A DNA stretch of 64,000 nucleotides from Aldehydirespirator sp965116965 (GTDB lineage: Bacteria; Actinomycetota; Acidimicrobiia; Acidimicrobiales; Aldehydirespiratoraceae): positions 310,001-374,000 of the forward strand of contig OZ220743.1 of NCBI GenBank assembly GCA_965116965.1. The letters are read 5' to 3'. The notes under the pieces are model-generated. The model saw only the letters and a program-made list of their open reading frames with translations, had not been told where the DNA came from and made no database searches. Position numbers and translations under genes: made by a program. Shown here piece by piece: positions 44,631 through 53,569 of the stretch. Every line of letters begins with the position of its first letter. The first letter of the stretch is position 1.

Positions 44631-46942
44631 GTTCCTCGATCGACGACCCGATGGTGGACGATTCCACGACTGACCCGCCCGACGCAGAGGCGGTGGACAC
44701 TGCTGCACCGCCTCCCGACGAACCGGTGGCCGCTGACTCCGACGGGTCGTCGATCACAGATGTGAGCGCCGACGACGAGATGAGACCTTCGCTCGGGCTC
44801 TGGTCCCGCATCTCCACCAAGCTCTACGCGGGCATCGGCGGAGCAGTGGCCCTGACGCTGGCCGCCAGTCTGGTCGGATGGTTCTCCTTCAACCGTGTCG
44901 GCGACGTCCAGAGGCGGGTCAATGAGGGAAGCGTTCCCGAACTGGCTGCCGCCTTCGGCGTCGCGCAGTACGGCGGGATCCTGGCCAACGCGGCTCCCAG
45001 CCTGGCCGCCGCGGCCACGCAGCTGGAGCTCTTCCAGCAGAGCCAGCAGATCGAGGAGACCGTGCTGACGTTCGAGGAGGAAATGGCGGACCTGGAACAG
45101 AGCGACAGTGACCCCACCAGCGTGGCCCGCATCCGCGAGAGCGCCGACACGCTGATCGCCAACATCTCCGAGATCGGGACCGAAGTCTCCGAGAGGTTCC
45201 AGATCAGCGAGCAACGGGCGGTGCAGCAGGCGGAACTGGTGGATCTGAGGGCTCAGGTCAGCCAAGTACTGGTGCCCGCCCTCGACGACCAACTCTTCTA
45301 CACCCTCACCGGCCACTCCGAGCTTGATGCGTCCCCGGTTCCCCGATCCGAGCACTTCTCGGAGGACGAGGTCATCCGCTACCGGCGCCTGGCCGAGCTC
45401 GAGGCCGACGCCAACATCACCTCCGACCTGCTGGCCAGCGCCTTCGCTTTGGACGACGAGAGCCTGCTGGAGCCGCTGCGGGAGCGCTTCGAGGCGGCCG
45501 CCGGCCGGATCGACCGGAACCTGCTGACGTTGCAGGGAACGCAGTTCCATGCCGACGCGGCCCCGATCTTCGCCCGCCTGCGGGAACTCGGACTCGGCGA
45601 TGAGAACTCGTTCGACCTGGCAGCCAGCGAGTTCACGATCATCGAGCACCACCAGGAGCTCCTGGACCAGAACAGCCAACTCGCGCTCACGCTGGTCAGC
45701 GAGGTCGACAGCCTGGTGCGCACATCCCAGGATCGGGCCGCGGAGGCCACCACCGCGTCGGAGCAGGCCATTACCACCGCTCGCACGCTGCTGCTGGCCA
45801 TCAGCGCGTTCAGCATCGTGGGCGCCCTGTTCATCATCTGGTTCTTCGTCGGGAAGTCGCTGGTGCAACGCATCGCCCTGCTGTCGGACTGGATGAGGCG
45901 CATGGCCGGCGGCGACCTCGAGGCCACCGCCCCGATCAGCGGCCGGGACGAGGTCGCCGACATGGCCGCCACCTTGGAGGTCTTCCGGCGCCACGCCCTC
46001 GAGGTCCAGCGCCTCAACCTGGTCGAGCAGCTCGCCTCGGAGCTTCAGGGCAAGAACGAGCAGCTGGAAGGGGTCTTGGCCGAACTTCAGAAGGCTCAGG
46101 ACCAGATCGTCACGCGGGAGAAGCTGGCCGCTCTGGGCGAGCTCACCGCAGGCGTCGCCCATGAGATCAAGAACCCCTTGAATTTCGTGAAGAACTTCGC
46201 CGAGGCCTCCGAGGAGCTCATCGACGAGCTCAAGGAATTGCTGGAGGACATCGGTGACAACATCAGCGACGACAACAAGGACTACGTCAACGAGATAGCG
46301 AGCGATCTGACCGGCAACATCGAACGCATCCGCTCCCACGGCGAACGGGCCGACCGCATCGTGCGCGACATGCTGATGATGGGACGCGACTCCGGCGAGT
46401 GGCAGCTGACCGACATCAACGGCCTGCTGGAGCAGCACGCCCAGCTGTCGTTCCACAGCGCCCGGGCGCTGGACTCCGACTTCCAGCTCGACATCCAGCA
46501 GGACTTGGACCCGGATGTGGGCTCGCTCAAGGTGATCGCCCAGGACCTGGGGCGGGTGTTCCTGAACATGGTGACCAACGCGGGCCACGCCACCAACGAC
46601 CGCCACCGCGCCGAGATCGCGGCCGGCAACGCCGGCTTCCAGCCGACGCTGTGGCTGAAGACGACGCGGTCCAACGATCACGTCGAGGTCCGCATCCGTG
46701 ACAACGGCACGGGCATGCCCCCCGATGTGATCGAGAAGATCTTCAACCCCTTCTTCACCACCAAGCCGACCAACCAGGGCACCGGCCTCGGCCTGTCCAT
46801 CTCCAGCGACATCGTTCGCCGTCACGGCGGCAACATCGCAGTCGAGTCCGAGCCCGGCGAGTACACCGAGATGTGCATCACCCTGCCGGTCGAGGCGCCC
46901 CTGGAGGCCGAGCAGACCGGCGCTGGCGACTCCTGGCTCTGA
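44627..46942 (+). CDS. Transmembrane sensor histidine kinase
   Basis: 771 residues. A long acidic N-terminal tail, first membrane helix (about 70-90), a large helical sensor region, second helix (about 385-410), HAMP (VQRIALLSDWMRRMAGGDLEAT split region), coiled coil, HisKA with His512 in GVAHEIKNPLNF, and HATPase (DNGTGMPPDVIEKIFNPFF, GTGLGLSIS). Coupled to the receptor gene. It is the probable phosphodonor for the receiver-PP2C protein, making a ligand-to-sigma-factor relay. Confidence 0.93.
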   Translation: MSSSIDDPMVDDSTTDPPDAEAVDTAAPPPDEPVAADSDGSSITDVSADDEMRPSLGLWSRISTKLYAGIGGAVALTLAASLVGWFSFNRVGDVQRRVNEGSVPELAAAFGVAQYGGILANAAPSLAAAATQLELFQQSQQIEETVLTFEEEMADLEQSDSDPTSVARIRESADTLIANISEIGTEVSERFQISEQRAVQQAELVDLRAQVSQVLVPALDDQLFYTLTGHSELDASPVPRSEHFSEDEVIRYRRLAELEADANITSDLLASAFALDDESLLEPLRERFEAAAGRIDRNLLTLQGTQFHADAAPIFARLRELGLGDENSFDLAASEFTIIEHHQELLDQNSQLALTLVSEVDSLVRTSQDRAAEATTASEQAITTARTLLLAISAFSIVGALFIIWFFVGKSLVQRIALLSDWMRRMAGGDLEATAPISGRDEVADMAATLEVFRRHALEVQRLNLVEQLASELQGKNEQLEGVLAELQKAQDQIVTREKLAALGELTAGVAHEIKNPLNFVKNFAEASEELIDELKELLEDIGDNISDDNKDYVNEIASDLTGNIERIRSHGERADRIVRDMLMMGRDSGEWQLTDINGLLEQHAQLSFHSARALDSDFQLDIQQDLDPDVGSLKVIAQDLGRVFLNMVTNAGHATNDRHRAEIAAGNAGFQPTLWLKTTRSNDHVEVRIRDNGTGMPPDVIEKIFNPFFTTKPTNQGTGLGLSISSDIVRRHGGNIAVESEPGEYTEMCITLPVEAPLEAEQTGAGDSWL

Positions 46943-46975
46943 ACGCTTACCGCCAGCCCGCTTACCGCCGGCCCC

Positions 46976-48211
46976 CTACCACCAGCGGGACTCCTCGGCG
47001 TACACGTGGTCGGGCAGCTTGTAGTCGATGTCGAGCTCTTTCAGGGCTGACACATCCAGGAGCGTGTTGAACGCGGCGAAGTTCGACTCCCGGGTCAGTC
47101 TCGGGAGCCGCCTCCTAAGGAACCGGTGGTAGTGCCGCTGCATGCGGAACCACGGCAGCACGCCGAAGATGCGGTTGGGCGGGTACTGCAGCTGGTCGGC
47201 CATCGGATTGCCGATCATGGCCCGAGACACCAGGAAGACGTACTTGGCCAGTTTGCGGCGAGCATCCGGATCGGTGATCCCCGCCACCAGGGGGGCGGAG
47301 TTGACCAGCGAGTTGGCCAACACGACGGACTCCGCGCCGGGGTCGGGCTCGCACAACCCGCCGATCCTGAAGAGTTCCAAGGCGTCGTCGTAGTCGCGGT
47401 ACAGGATCGTCTCGGGGATCCCCATCAGATAGCCGGAGTACCGCCAGACCGCCATGAAGCCGTCGCGCTCGCTGTCGTCGTAGGAGGCGCCGAGGCTCTT
47501 CATGTGCTGGAGCATCCTCGCGGAGAAGGCGGTGAGTGCATAGCCGACCTGCGCCGCGCTGAGCGGCGTGCCTCCTGCGCCGGCGTCCCATTCATCGGAA
47601 CCGTTGAACAGCTGCCTGACCTTGGCGTGCACCAGCCGGATCCGCACCGACAGCCTCCAGCCGTCGCCGCGAGTCTCCAAACCCCCCGGCAGCAGTATCT
47701 CGATCATGTGGCGGTTGTTCTGCCGCAGCCGCCTCACGCCCTGATCGCGCAGCCGTCCGGTGATGAAGAACGACTTGGCGATGGTGGTCGAGAACCCCTC
47801 GACCAGCACGCCCCCCAGCATGGCGGCCAAGCACGCCGACGAGTCCCGGTGGAAGGCTCGGATACCCCCGGTGAAGTCGTCGTAGTCGACCCAGTCCGGG
47901 ACGGTCTCCAACTCCTCGACGAACGTGTGCAGCGCGGCCGGGGCGTCCTTTAGCGACGGGTCGTCGGGATCCTCGATGGCCGCCCGTATGAACCGGTCTG
48001 CTTCCCGCAACGGAACCTCGGCGAGTTGCACCATCATCTCGTCGCACACCGGATCCCCGATCATCGTGTGGACGATGTAGTTCCTGGCCCTCTCCGGGTC
48101 GGCAGCCCGGGCTCGTTCATACGACGCGACGTAGTCAGAGGGTATTGTCAGTGATTCAGGACACTCAGAAGAGTCGGTGCTGGGCTTGGCCTCCCGATCA
48201 TCCTGTCCCAT
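46976..48211 (-). CDS. DUF2236 / MpaB-like oxygenase family protein
   Basis: About 411 residues from ATG 48211. Features of the oxygenase-MpaB/rubber-oxygenase-like family are a mostly helical fold, FHRDSSACLAAMLGG, SFFITGRLRDQGVRRLRQNNRHM, RIRLVHAKVRQL and GYALTAFSARML followed by YSGYLMGIPETIL. These proteins bind haem through conserved His and act on hydrophobic substrates, though most are untested. Convergent with the histidine-kinase operon. Confidence is in the family, not the reaction. Confidence 0.75.
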   Translation of the reverse strand: MGQDDREAKPSTDSSECPESLTIPSDYVASYERARAADPERARNYIVHTMIGDPVCDEMMVQLAEVPLREADRFIRAAIEDPDDPSLKDAPAALHTFVEELETVPDWVDYDDFTGGIRAFHRDSSACLAAMLGGVLVEGFSTTIAKSFFITGRLRDQGVRRLRQNNRHMIEILLPGGLETRGDGWRLSVRIRLVHAKVRQLFNGSDEWDAGAGGTPLSAAQVGYALTAFSARMLQHMKSLGASYDDSERDGFMAVWRYSGYLMGIPETILYRDYDDALELFRIGGLCEPDPGAESVVLANSLVNSAPLVAGITDPDARRKLAKYVFLVSRAMIGNPMADQLQYPPNRIFGVLPWFRMQRHYHRFLRRRLPRLTRESNFAAFNTLLDVSALKELDIDYKLPDHVYAEESRWW

Positions 48212-48301
48212 CGAGGACGCGCCTTTCTGGTAATTGCCCCAGCCCAACCCCGGCAATCGTAACCGCTGCATGCCGGACGGCACGCAGCGGAGCCGGCGAA
48301 C

Positions 48302-49633
48302 TCAGCTCCAAGGGTAGGGCGAGTTGCTGACCGGATGCAGTCTGCCCTCGGCGTAGCGCGACCACCGGAAGGGCTCCAGCAGCCCCTGGGGCTCGCCCAG
48401 CAGTTCGGAGGCCACCAGCGTGCCGACGCCGATCATCTTGTAGCCGTGGTTCGAGTCGGCGATGAAGTAGACGTTGTCGCGGAACGTGTCGAACACCGGG
48501 AAGTTGTCGGGCGAGAAGCTGCCGATGCCGCCGGAGGGCTCGGTGCTCATGAGATGCGACTTGCCCTCGAAGCGCTTCTGGCAGTGGGCCAGCGCCGCGG
48601 TCCATGTGCGGTAGAAGTCCTCGCCCACGATGAAGTCGGGGGAGTCGGGTCCGTAGGGGTCGACGGCCACCTCGTCCGCCGGCTTGTCCACGACGTAGGG
48701 CATGTAGCCGCCCTGCACGCCGCCGAAGCTGAAGTCGGGCTTGTAGTAGACTCCCCACGGGCCCTCGGTGACCAGCCCGTCGGCGTCGTAGAGCGGGACG
48801 TCGGTGTCGATGTGGACTACGGGCGGCATGTTGCCGTCGTTGTCGGTGAGGTAGCCGGGATCGACGGCGAGGGTGCCCTCCTGCAGGCACATGTACGTCC
48901 AGGTGGGCCGGCGATGGAGCCGGCCGTCGCTGCCGAGCACGTCGACGCTGAACGGCAGATCGAGCATGGCCCATATCTGCTGCACCCACGGACCCACCGC
49001 CACCACCACCTGCTCACAGGCGACGGGACCCTGGTCGGTCAGCACGGCGGTGACCGCTCCTGAGGCGTCGCGGTCGAAGCCGTTCACGGTGACGCCGCCC
49101 GCGACGGCAACCCCCTGGGCCTCGGCCTTGCCGAGCAGCCCCTTGAGCGACGCCATGTTGTTGGCATAGCCGCCGCGGTGCTCGTGCAGCACGCTGGTGA
49201 CGCCCCGGGCCTGCCAGTCGTCGAAGATCCCCCGCATGTAGCGAGCCGACTCCTCGGCGCCCTCGATGAACGTCGACGAGTAGCCGATGGCCTTCTGCTG
49301 CTCGTGGATCGAGGCCACGTCGGACCGCATGGCCTCGTGGCTTATCTGCAGGTAGCCCACCGGATGGTAGGAGAAGGCCTCCGGATCGCTCTCCCAGACG
49401 TCGACGCAATGAGCCATGAGCTCGCGCATGGCCGGCTGGAAGTAGTTGTTGCGCACGACGCCGCAGGCGATGCCCGACGCGCCGGCGCCGACGCCAGTCT
49501 TGTCGATGACGACCACATCGTCGCCCGACCCGCGGCCGGACGACTTCAGGTCACGGGCCAGGCTCCAGGCGGTCGACAGACCGTGTATGCCGGCGCCGAT
49601 GATCACATAGCGCGCCGCGCTGGGGAGTCCCAT
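48302..49633 (-). CDS. FAD-dependent oxidoreductase (DAO family) of the gmaS-mgs cluster
   Basis: About 443 residues from ATG 49633, ten bases after AGGAGGG; a TTG three codons earlier is too near that site. FAD fold YVIIGAGIHGLSTAWSLAR, VVVIDKTGVGAGASG, and C-terminal NVYFIADSNHGYKMIGVG. Related to sarcosine oxidase beta and dimethylglycine dehydrogenase. Last gene after gmaS, mgsA, mgsB, mgsC and a small unknown. It is therefore the obvious candidate to oxidise N-methylglutamate back to glutamate, a task usually done by four-subunit MgdABCD. That role is inference from position. Confidence 0.85.
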   Translation of the reverse strand: MGLPSAARYVIIGAGIHGLSTAWSLARDLKSSGRGSGDDVVVIDKTGVGAGASGIACGVVRNNYFQPAMRELMAHCVDVWESDPEAFSYHPVGYLQISHEAMRSDVASIHEQQKAIGYSSTFIEGAEESARYMRGIFDDWQARGVTSVLHEHRGGYANNMASLKGLLGKAEAQGVAVAGGVTVNGFDRDASGAVTAVLTDQGPVACEQVVVAVGPWVQQIWAMLDLPFSVDVLGSDGRLHRRPTWTYMCLQEGTLAVDPGYLTDNDGNMPPVVHIDTDVPLYDADGLVTEGPWGVYYKPDFSFGGVQGGYMPYVVDKPADEVAVDPYGPDSPDFIVGEDFYRTWTAALAHCQKRFEGKSHLMSTEPSGGIGSFSPDNFPVFDTFRDNVYFIADSNHGYKMIGVGTLVASELLGEPQGLLEPFRWSRYAEGRLHPVSNSPYPWS

Positions 49634-49663
49634 GGCTGCCAACCCTCCTTCTGCTCAACCCCT

Positions 49664-50119
49664 CTAGTGGCCGGCGGGGGCGGTCCAACCCTCGAGCACC
49701 GGCTGCTTCCAGTCGGTGCCCACAATCTTCGAGTCTTCGACCCATGGGCCCAACTCGACCTGCGGAAACTTGCAATGGACGTCCTTGAGGGTGATGCCGT
49801 AGGAGTTGCCCTCGGTGAGGTGCTTGATGAGCACCTTGCGGGCGATCTCGTCCTCGCGCCCGGTGGGGATGTCGAAGTAGATCTTGAGGAACGAGTTCGA
49901 GTAGCGGTCGAACACCGCGGGAACCCCGTCCTCCTCCAGCAGCGTGACGTCCTCGAGCCAGTTGATGTCCTGACCTGGGGTCGCTGCCAGCAGGTCGATG
50001 TCCTCCACCAGGGACATGTCCTCCTGGTATCCGAAGCGCTTCCCTGCCAGGACCTCTGCATCGATGGCCACCGTGCGGGTCTCGCGCGGGCTCTCGCCCG
50101 TGCTCGCCGATCCAGCCAT
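49664..50119 (-). CDS. Unrecognised 151-residue protein between mgsC and the FAD oxidoreductase
   Basis: An acidic soluble protein with no signal peptide or membrane helix. The sequence looks structured (DINWLEDVTLLEEDGVPAV, SFLKIYFDIPTGRED, SYGITLKDVHCKFPQVELG, WVEDSKIVGTDWKQP) and rich in Trp/Tyr/Phe, but I match it to no family. Spaced 36 bases from mgsC and 30 from the FAD gene, so it is cotranscribed. It may be a small subunit of the N-methylglutamate synthase or of the FAD enzyme. Confidence 0.75.
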   Translation of the reverse strand: MAGSASTGESPRETRTVAIDAEVLAGKRFGYQEDMSLVEDIDLLAATPGQDINWLEDVTLLEEDGVPAVFDRYSNSFLKIYFDIPTGREDEIARKVLIKHLTEGNSYGITLKDVHCKFPQVELGPWVEDSKIVGTDWKQPVLEGWTAPAGH

Positions 50120-50155
50120 TCTCAGGTCCTCTCTATTCTTCCGTATCCAGCCATG

Positions 50156-51550
50156 TCACATTCCTGCGTCGATCACGTGCTTGTCGAACAGGTCCCGGAT
50201 CTCGGCGAGCGTGCGCTCCTCGGTGACGCCGGGTATGTAGTTGGTGCCGGCCAGGGGCACCTTGGCCATGGCCGCGGCCTCGTGGGTGAGGGCGGCCAGG
50301 TCCTCGGGCTCCAGCGAGTGGACGTCGGTCTTGCCGCAGGCCCGGGCCAGCATCTGCACTTCCATGGTCAGGGTGATCAGGAAGTTGTAGACCCGCAGGG
50401 CGGCCTCGTCGACGTCGAGACGCTTGCGCAACTCGACGTCCTGGGTGGCCACGCCGACCGGGCAGCGACCCGTGTGGCAGTGGTAGCACTCACCCGCGGG
50501 GACGCCGATAGTGCCCTCGTAGTCGGTCACGCCGGGAATCTCTTTGTTGCAGTTGAGCGCCATCAGCGCAGCGGTGCCCAGCGCGACCGCGTTGGCCCCC
50601 AGGGCCAGGCACTTGGCCACGTCGCCGCCGTTGCGGATGCCGCCCGCCACCACCAGGTCGATGTCGTCGGCCAGACCCACGTCCTCGAGGGCCCGGCGGG
50701 CCTCGGGGATGGCCGCCATCAGCGGGATGCCGGTCTCTTCGGTGGCGAGGTGGGGGCCCGCGCCCGTGCCGCCCTCAGCGCCGTCCAGATAGATCACGTC
50801 GGGGCCGCACTTGGCCGCCATGCGCACGTCGTCGTAGACCCGGGCCGAGCCCAGCTTCAGCTGGATCGGGATCTGGTAGTCGGTGGCCTCCCGCACCTCC
50901 TGGATCTTCAGCGACAGGTCGTCGGGTCCGAGCCAGTCGGGGTGCCGGGCCGGGGAGCGCTGGTCGATGCCGGCTGGCAGCGACCTCATCTCGGCCACCT
51001 GCTCGGTCACCTTCTGGCCCATGAGGTGGCCGCCGAGGCCGACCTTGCAGCCTTGGCCGATGAAGAACTCCACCGCGTCGGCCAGCATCAGATGGTGCGG
51101 GTTGAAGCCGTAGCGGCTCTGGATGATCTGGTAGTACCACTTGGTGGACAGGTCGCGCTCCGGCGGGATCATGCCGCCCTCGCCCGAGCAGGTGGCCGTG
51201 CCGGCCATGGAGGCGCCCTTGGCCAGGGCCATCTTGGCCTCCAGTGACAGCGCGCCGAAGCTCATGCCGGTGATGTACACCGGGACGTCGAGCTCCAGGG
51301 GCTTGGCCGCGAAGCGCGAGCCGATCACCGTCTTGGTCTCGCACTTCTCGCGGTAGCCCTCGATCACGAACCGGGTGAGCGTGCCCGGCAGGAACACCAG
51401 CTCGTCCCAGTGGGGGATCTTCTTGAAGATCGAGAAGCCCCGCATCCGGTAGCGGCCCAGCTCGGACTTCACATGGATGTCGTTGATGACCTCCGGAGTG
51501 AAGATCCGGCTCTTGCCGAGGACGTCGGTGCTCTTGTTGACTTCAGCCAT
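50156..51550 (-). CDS. mgsC: N-methylglutamate synthase, FMN glutamate-synthase subunit
   Basis: 464 residues with the glutamate-synthase central barrel: YITGMSFGALSLEAKMALAK, CSGEGGM, IQLKLGSARVYDD, DGAEGGTGAGPH and the iron-sulfur cluster cysteines in CYHCHTGRCPVG. Same layout as MgsC and GlxD. With MgsA and MgsB and the adjacent GmaS it would move the methylamino group of gamma-glutamylmethylamide to 2-oxoglutarate. A glutamate-synthase-like GlxBCD function is the alternative. Confidence 0.9.
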   Translation of the reverse strand: MAEVNKSTDVLGKSRIFTPEVINDIHVKSELGRYRMRGFSIFKKIPHWDELVFLPGTLTRFVIEGYREKCETKTVIGSRFAAKPLELDVPVYITGMSFGALSLEAKMALAKGASMAGTATCSGEGGMIPPERDLSTKWYYQIIQSRYGFNPHHLMLADAVEFFIGQGCKVGLGGHLMGQKVTEQVAEMRSLPAGIDQRSPARHPDWLGPDDLSLKIQEVREATDYQIPIQLKLGSARVYDDVRMAAKCGPDVIYLDGAEGGTGAGPHLATEETGIPLMAAIPEARRALEDVGLADDIDLVVAGGIRNGGDVAKCLALGANAVALGTAALMALNCNKEIPGVTDYEGTIGVPAGECYHCHTGRCPVGVATQDVELRKRLDVDEAALRVYNFLITLTMEVQMLARACGKTDVHSLEPEDLAALTHEAAAMAKVPLAGTNYIPGVTEERTLAEIRDLFDKHVIDAGM

Positions 51551-51562
51551 GTTCCCGTCCCC

Positions 51563-52357
51563 TCAATGGATCACGAGCTTGCGCTCGGAGGGCTCCAGCG
51601 CGTCGTAGTTGTGGAGCTGCTTGCCGCACACGAACTTCTGGAACTCGGGCGGGTTCCCGAGCCCGTGGATGCGGAACTTTCGCTCGATCAGCTCGGCGTC
51701 GGCGTCGTCCCACTCGCCGGGCACGCAGTCCACGCCCAGGGAGCGCACCTTGCCGGCCACGTAGATGGCGCCGTCGTACATCGAGTCGCCCAGGTTCATG
51801 CCAGCGTTGCCGCAGATGATCTGGCGGCCCCGCTGCATCATGAAGCCGGTGTTGATGCCGACGTCGCCCGTGACGATGATGGTGCCGCCCTTCTGGTCGA
51901 TGCCGGTGCGGGCCCCGACGTCGCCCTTGACGATGAGGTCACCGCCGCGGATGGCCGCTCCGGTGAGCGACCCCGCGCTGCGTTCAATGGTCACCACGCC
52001 AGACATCATGTTCTCGGCCACCGACCAACCCACCCGGCCGTTGATGGTCACCTCGGGACCGTCGATGAGCCCGCAGGCGAACCAGCCGGGGCTACCCTCG
52101 AAGTGGATCCGGCAGCGCTTGAGGATGCCCACTGCCAGCGAGTGCTTGGACGACGGGTTGAGCACAGTCACGTCGGTGACGCCGTCGTTGTAGATGAGCT
52201 TGCGCAGCGCCATGTTGATCTGCCGGATGGTCAGATCGGCCGCGTCGAAGCGGGCCCGGCCCCCATCGACCTCGATGTTGGTGGGCATGTCGGCATGGGG
52301 TTCGACCAGCCCCCGGGCGTCGTAGCTGACGCCGCTGCGCGAACCTGAACCTGGCAT
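51563..52357 (-). CDS. mgsB: N-methylglutamate synthase, GXGXG-domain subunit
   Basis: 264 residues, the beta-helix domain normally at the C-terminus of glutamate synthase. Repeated Gly-rich turns (GPEVTINGRVGWSVAENM, GGDLIVKGDVGARTG, GTIIVTGDVGINTGFMM, GNAGMNLGDSMYDG, YVAGKVRSLG) define it. Matches MgsB/GlxC. Twelve bases separate it from mgsC. Confidence 0.88.
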   Translation of the reverse strand: MPGSGSRSGVSYDARGLVEPHADMPTNIEVDGGRARFDAADLTIRQINMALRKLIYNDGVTDVTVLNPSSKHSLAVGILKRCRIHFEGSPGWFACGLIDGPEVTINGRVGWSVAENMMSGVVTIERSAGSLTGAAIRGGDLIVKGDVGARTGIDQKGGTIIVTGDVGINTGFMMQRGRQIICGNAGMNLGDSMYDGAIYVAGKVRSLGVDCVPGEWDDADAELIERKFRIHGLGNPPEFQKFVCGKQLHNYDALEPSERKLVIH

Positions 52358-52481
52358 TAGACCTCTCCTCTCTTGTCGGGACGCGAGAAGGATCCCCGTA
52401 CCAAACCGGTCCCTTCGGCGCTCGCGAGAGTGCCGGCCGTGGAGCGCGCCGCGACCTCTCCTCCCCGTCTGCAGTCCGAGA

Positions 52482-53411
52482 TCAGACCTGCCATACCAGC
52501 ACCTCCCGCTCGTAGGGGTCGCGGGTCTCGACCTCGCGCTTGACCAGGGCCCGGATGGCGACCTCCTCGGTGGCCACCGCCACCAGGGGATCGGACTCGA
52601 ACAGCACCAGCGGCTTGGCCGCCATCTCGTCCTTGGCGACGCCGAGTTCGTTACCGGTCACGCACACGTACGTGAACACGCCGTCGAGGTCGTCGAGGCT
52701 GTGCTTCATGGCCGTCTCCAGCGACAGGCCCCGGGCCATGTACTCCGCCAGATAGACCGCGATGATCTCGGAGTCGCACTCGCTCTGGAAGCGGTGGCCG
52801 TGCTGCTCCAGCCGCCTGCGCCACTGGTGGTAGTTGGTGAGCTGGCCGTTGTGGACCACGGCCACATCCGCGAACGGGTAGGCCCAGTAGGGGTGGGCGC
52901 TGGCCAGGTCGACCTCGGACTCGGTGGCCATGCGCACGTGGCCGATGCCGTGGGTACCCCGGAACGAGCCCAACTTGTACTGCCTGCTGACCGTCTGGGC
53001 GTCGCCGAGATCCTTGATGATCTCCAGCGAACTGCCCAGCGACAGCACCTCGCACCCGGGCACGTCCTCCAGGTAGTCGGCCAGAGCCTTGAGGTCGCCT
53101 CCATATCGGATGGTGGCCCGGAAGGCGTAACCGGTGTCGCTGCTGACCGTGGCCACCTCGGCGCCGATCTTGGCCAGGCGCGACTCGACCTCGGCCCGGT
53201 TGCGCTCCAGGCGCTCCTCCATGCCGAAGCCGGTGCTCTTGTTGGGCTCGGCCAGCACGAACCGGATCACGACGAGGTCGTCGGCCGGCCCGTAGACGGC
53301 GTAGCCGGTGGAGTCGGGCCCGCGATGCTTCATCGACTGGAGCATGGCCGTGAGCTCCGCGCCGATGTCGGCTGTGCCGTCGCGGTGGATCACCCCTGCG
53401 ATGCCACACAT
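52482..53411 (-). CDS. mgsA: N-methylglutamate synthase, class II glutamine-amidotransferase-like subunit
   Basis: 309 residues. The N-terminal nucleophile Cys2 (MCGIAGVIHRDG) is exposed after Met removal; MKHRGPDSTG, HVRMATES and VVHNGQLTNY complete the Ntn-amidotransferase site, and ECDSEIIA is conserved. Same family as MgsA/GlxB. In the N-methylglutamate pathway this subunit would release methylamine rather than ammonia. The 124-base gap to mgsB shows nothing notable. Confidence 0.9.
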   Translation of the reverse strand: MCGIAGVIHRDGTADIGAELTAMLQSMKHRGPDSTGYAVYGPADDLVVIRFVLAEPNKSTGFGMEERLERNRAEVESRLAKIGAEVATVSSDTGYAFRATIRYGGDLKALADYLEDVPGCEVLSLGSSLEIIKDLGDAQTVSRQYKLGSFRGTHGIGHVRMATESEVDLASAHPYWAYPFADVAVVHNGQLTNYHQWRRRLEQHGHRFQSECDSEIIAVYLAEYMARGLSLETAMKHSLDDLDGVFTYVCVTGNELGVAKDEMAAKPLVLFESDPLVAVATEEVAIRALVKREVETRDPYEREVLVWQV

Positions 53412-53428
53412 GGTGCTACTCCTTTGTT

Positions 53429-53535
53429 CTAGGAGACTGTTGAGTAATGCGATTTTGGAGCAGCATGCAAGCCTCTGACCTGGGGTTTTGCAATTGAGAT
53501 TTGCGCGATTTGGGAGTTGCTCATCACTCTCCTAG
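53429..53535. mobile_element. 107-bp element with imperfect 19-bp inverted ends (MITE-like)
   Basis: CTAGGAGACTGTTGAGTAA (53429-53447) and the complement of TTGCTCATCACTCTCCTAG (53517-53535) agree at 16 of 19 positions, including a perfect outer CTAGGAGA. The inside is visibly more AT-rich than the flanks and codes for nothing. It fills the gap between gmaS and mgsA. A non-autonomous transposon relic is likely; a large transcript hairpin is the alternative. Confidence 0.5.
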
Positions 53536-53569
53536 GCGTCTTGAGTTCTGTCGGCTGGTCCTTTGGCCG

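Noticed and set aside
44390..46825. 811-codon open frame antisense to the histidine kinase
   Set aside because: It mirrors a strongly conserved kinase on the other strand; long antisense frames are normal in high-GC DNA and its translation resembles no protein.
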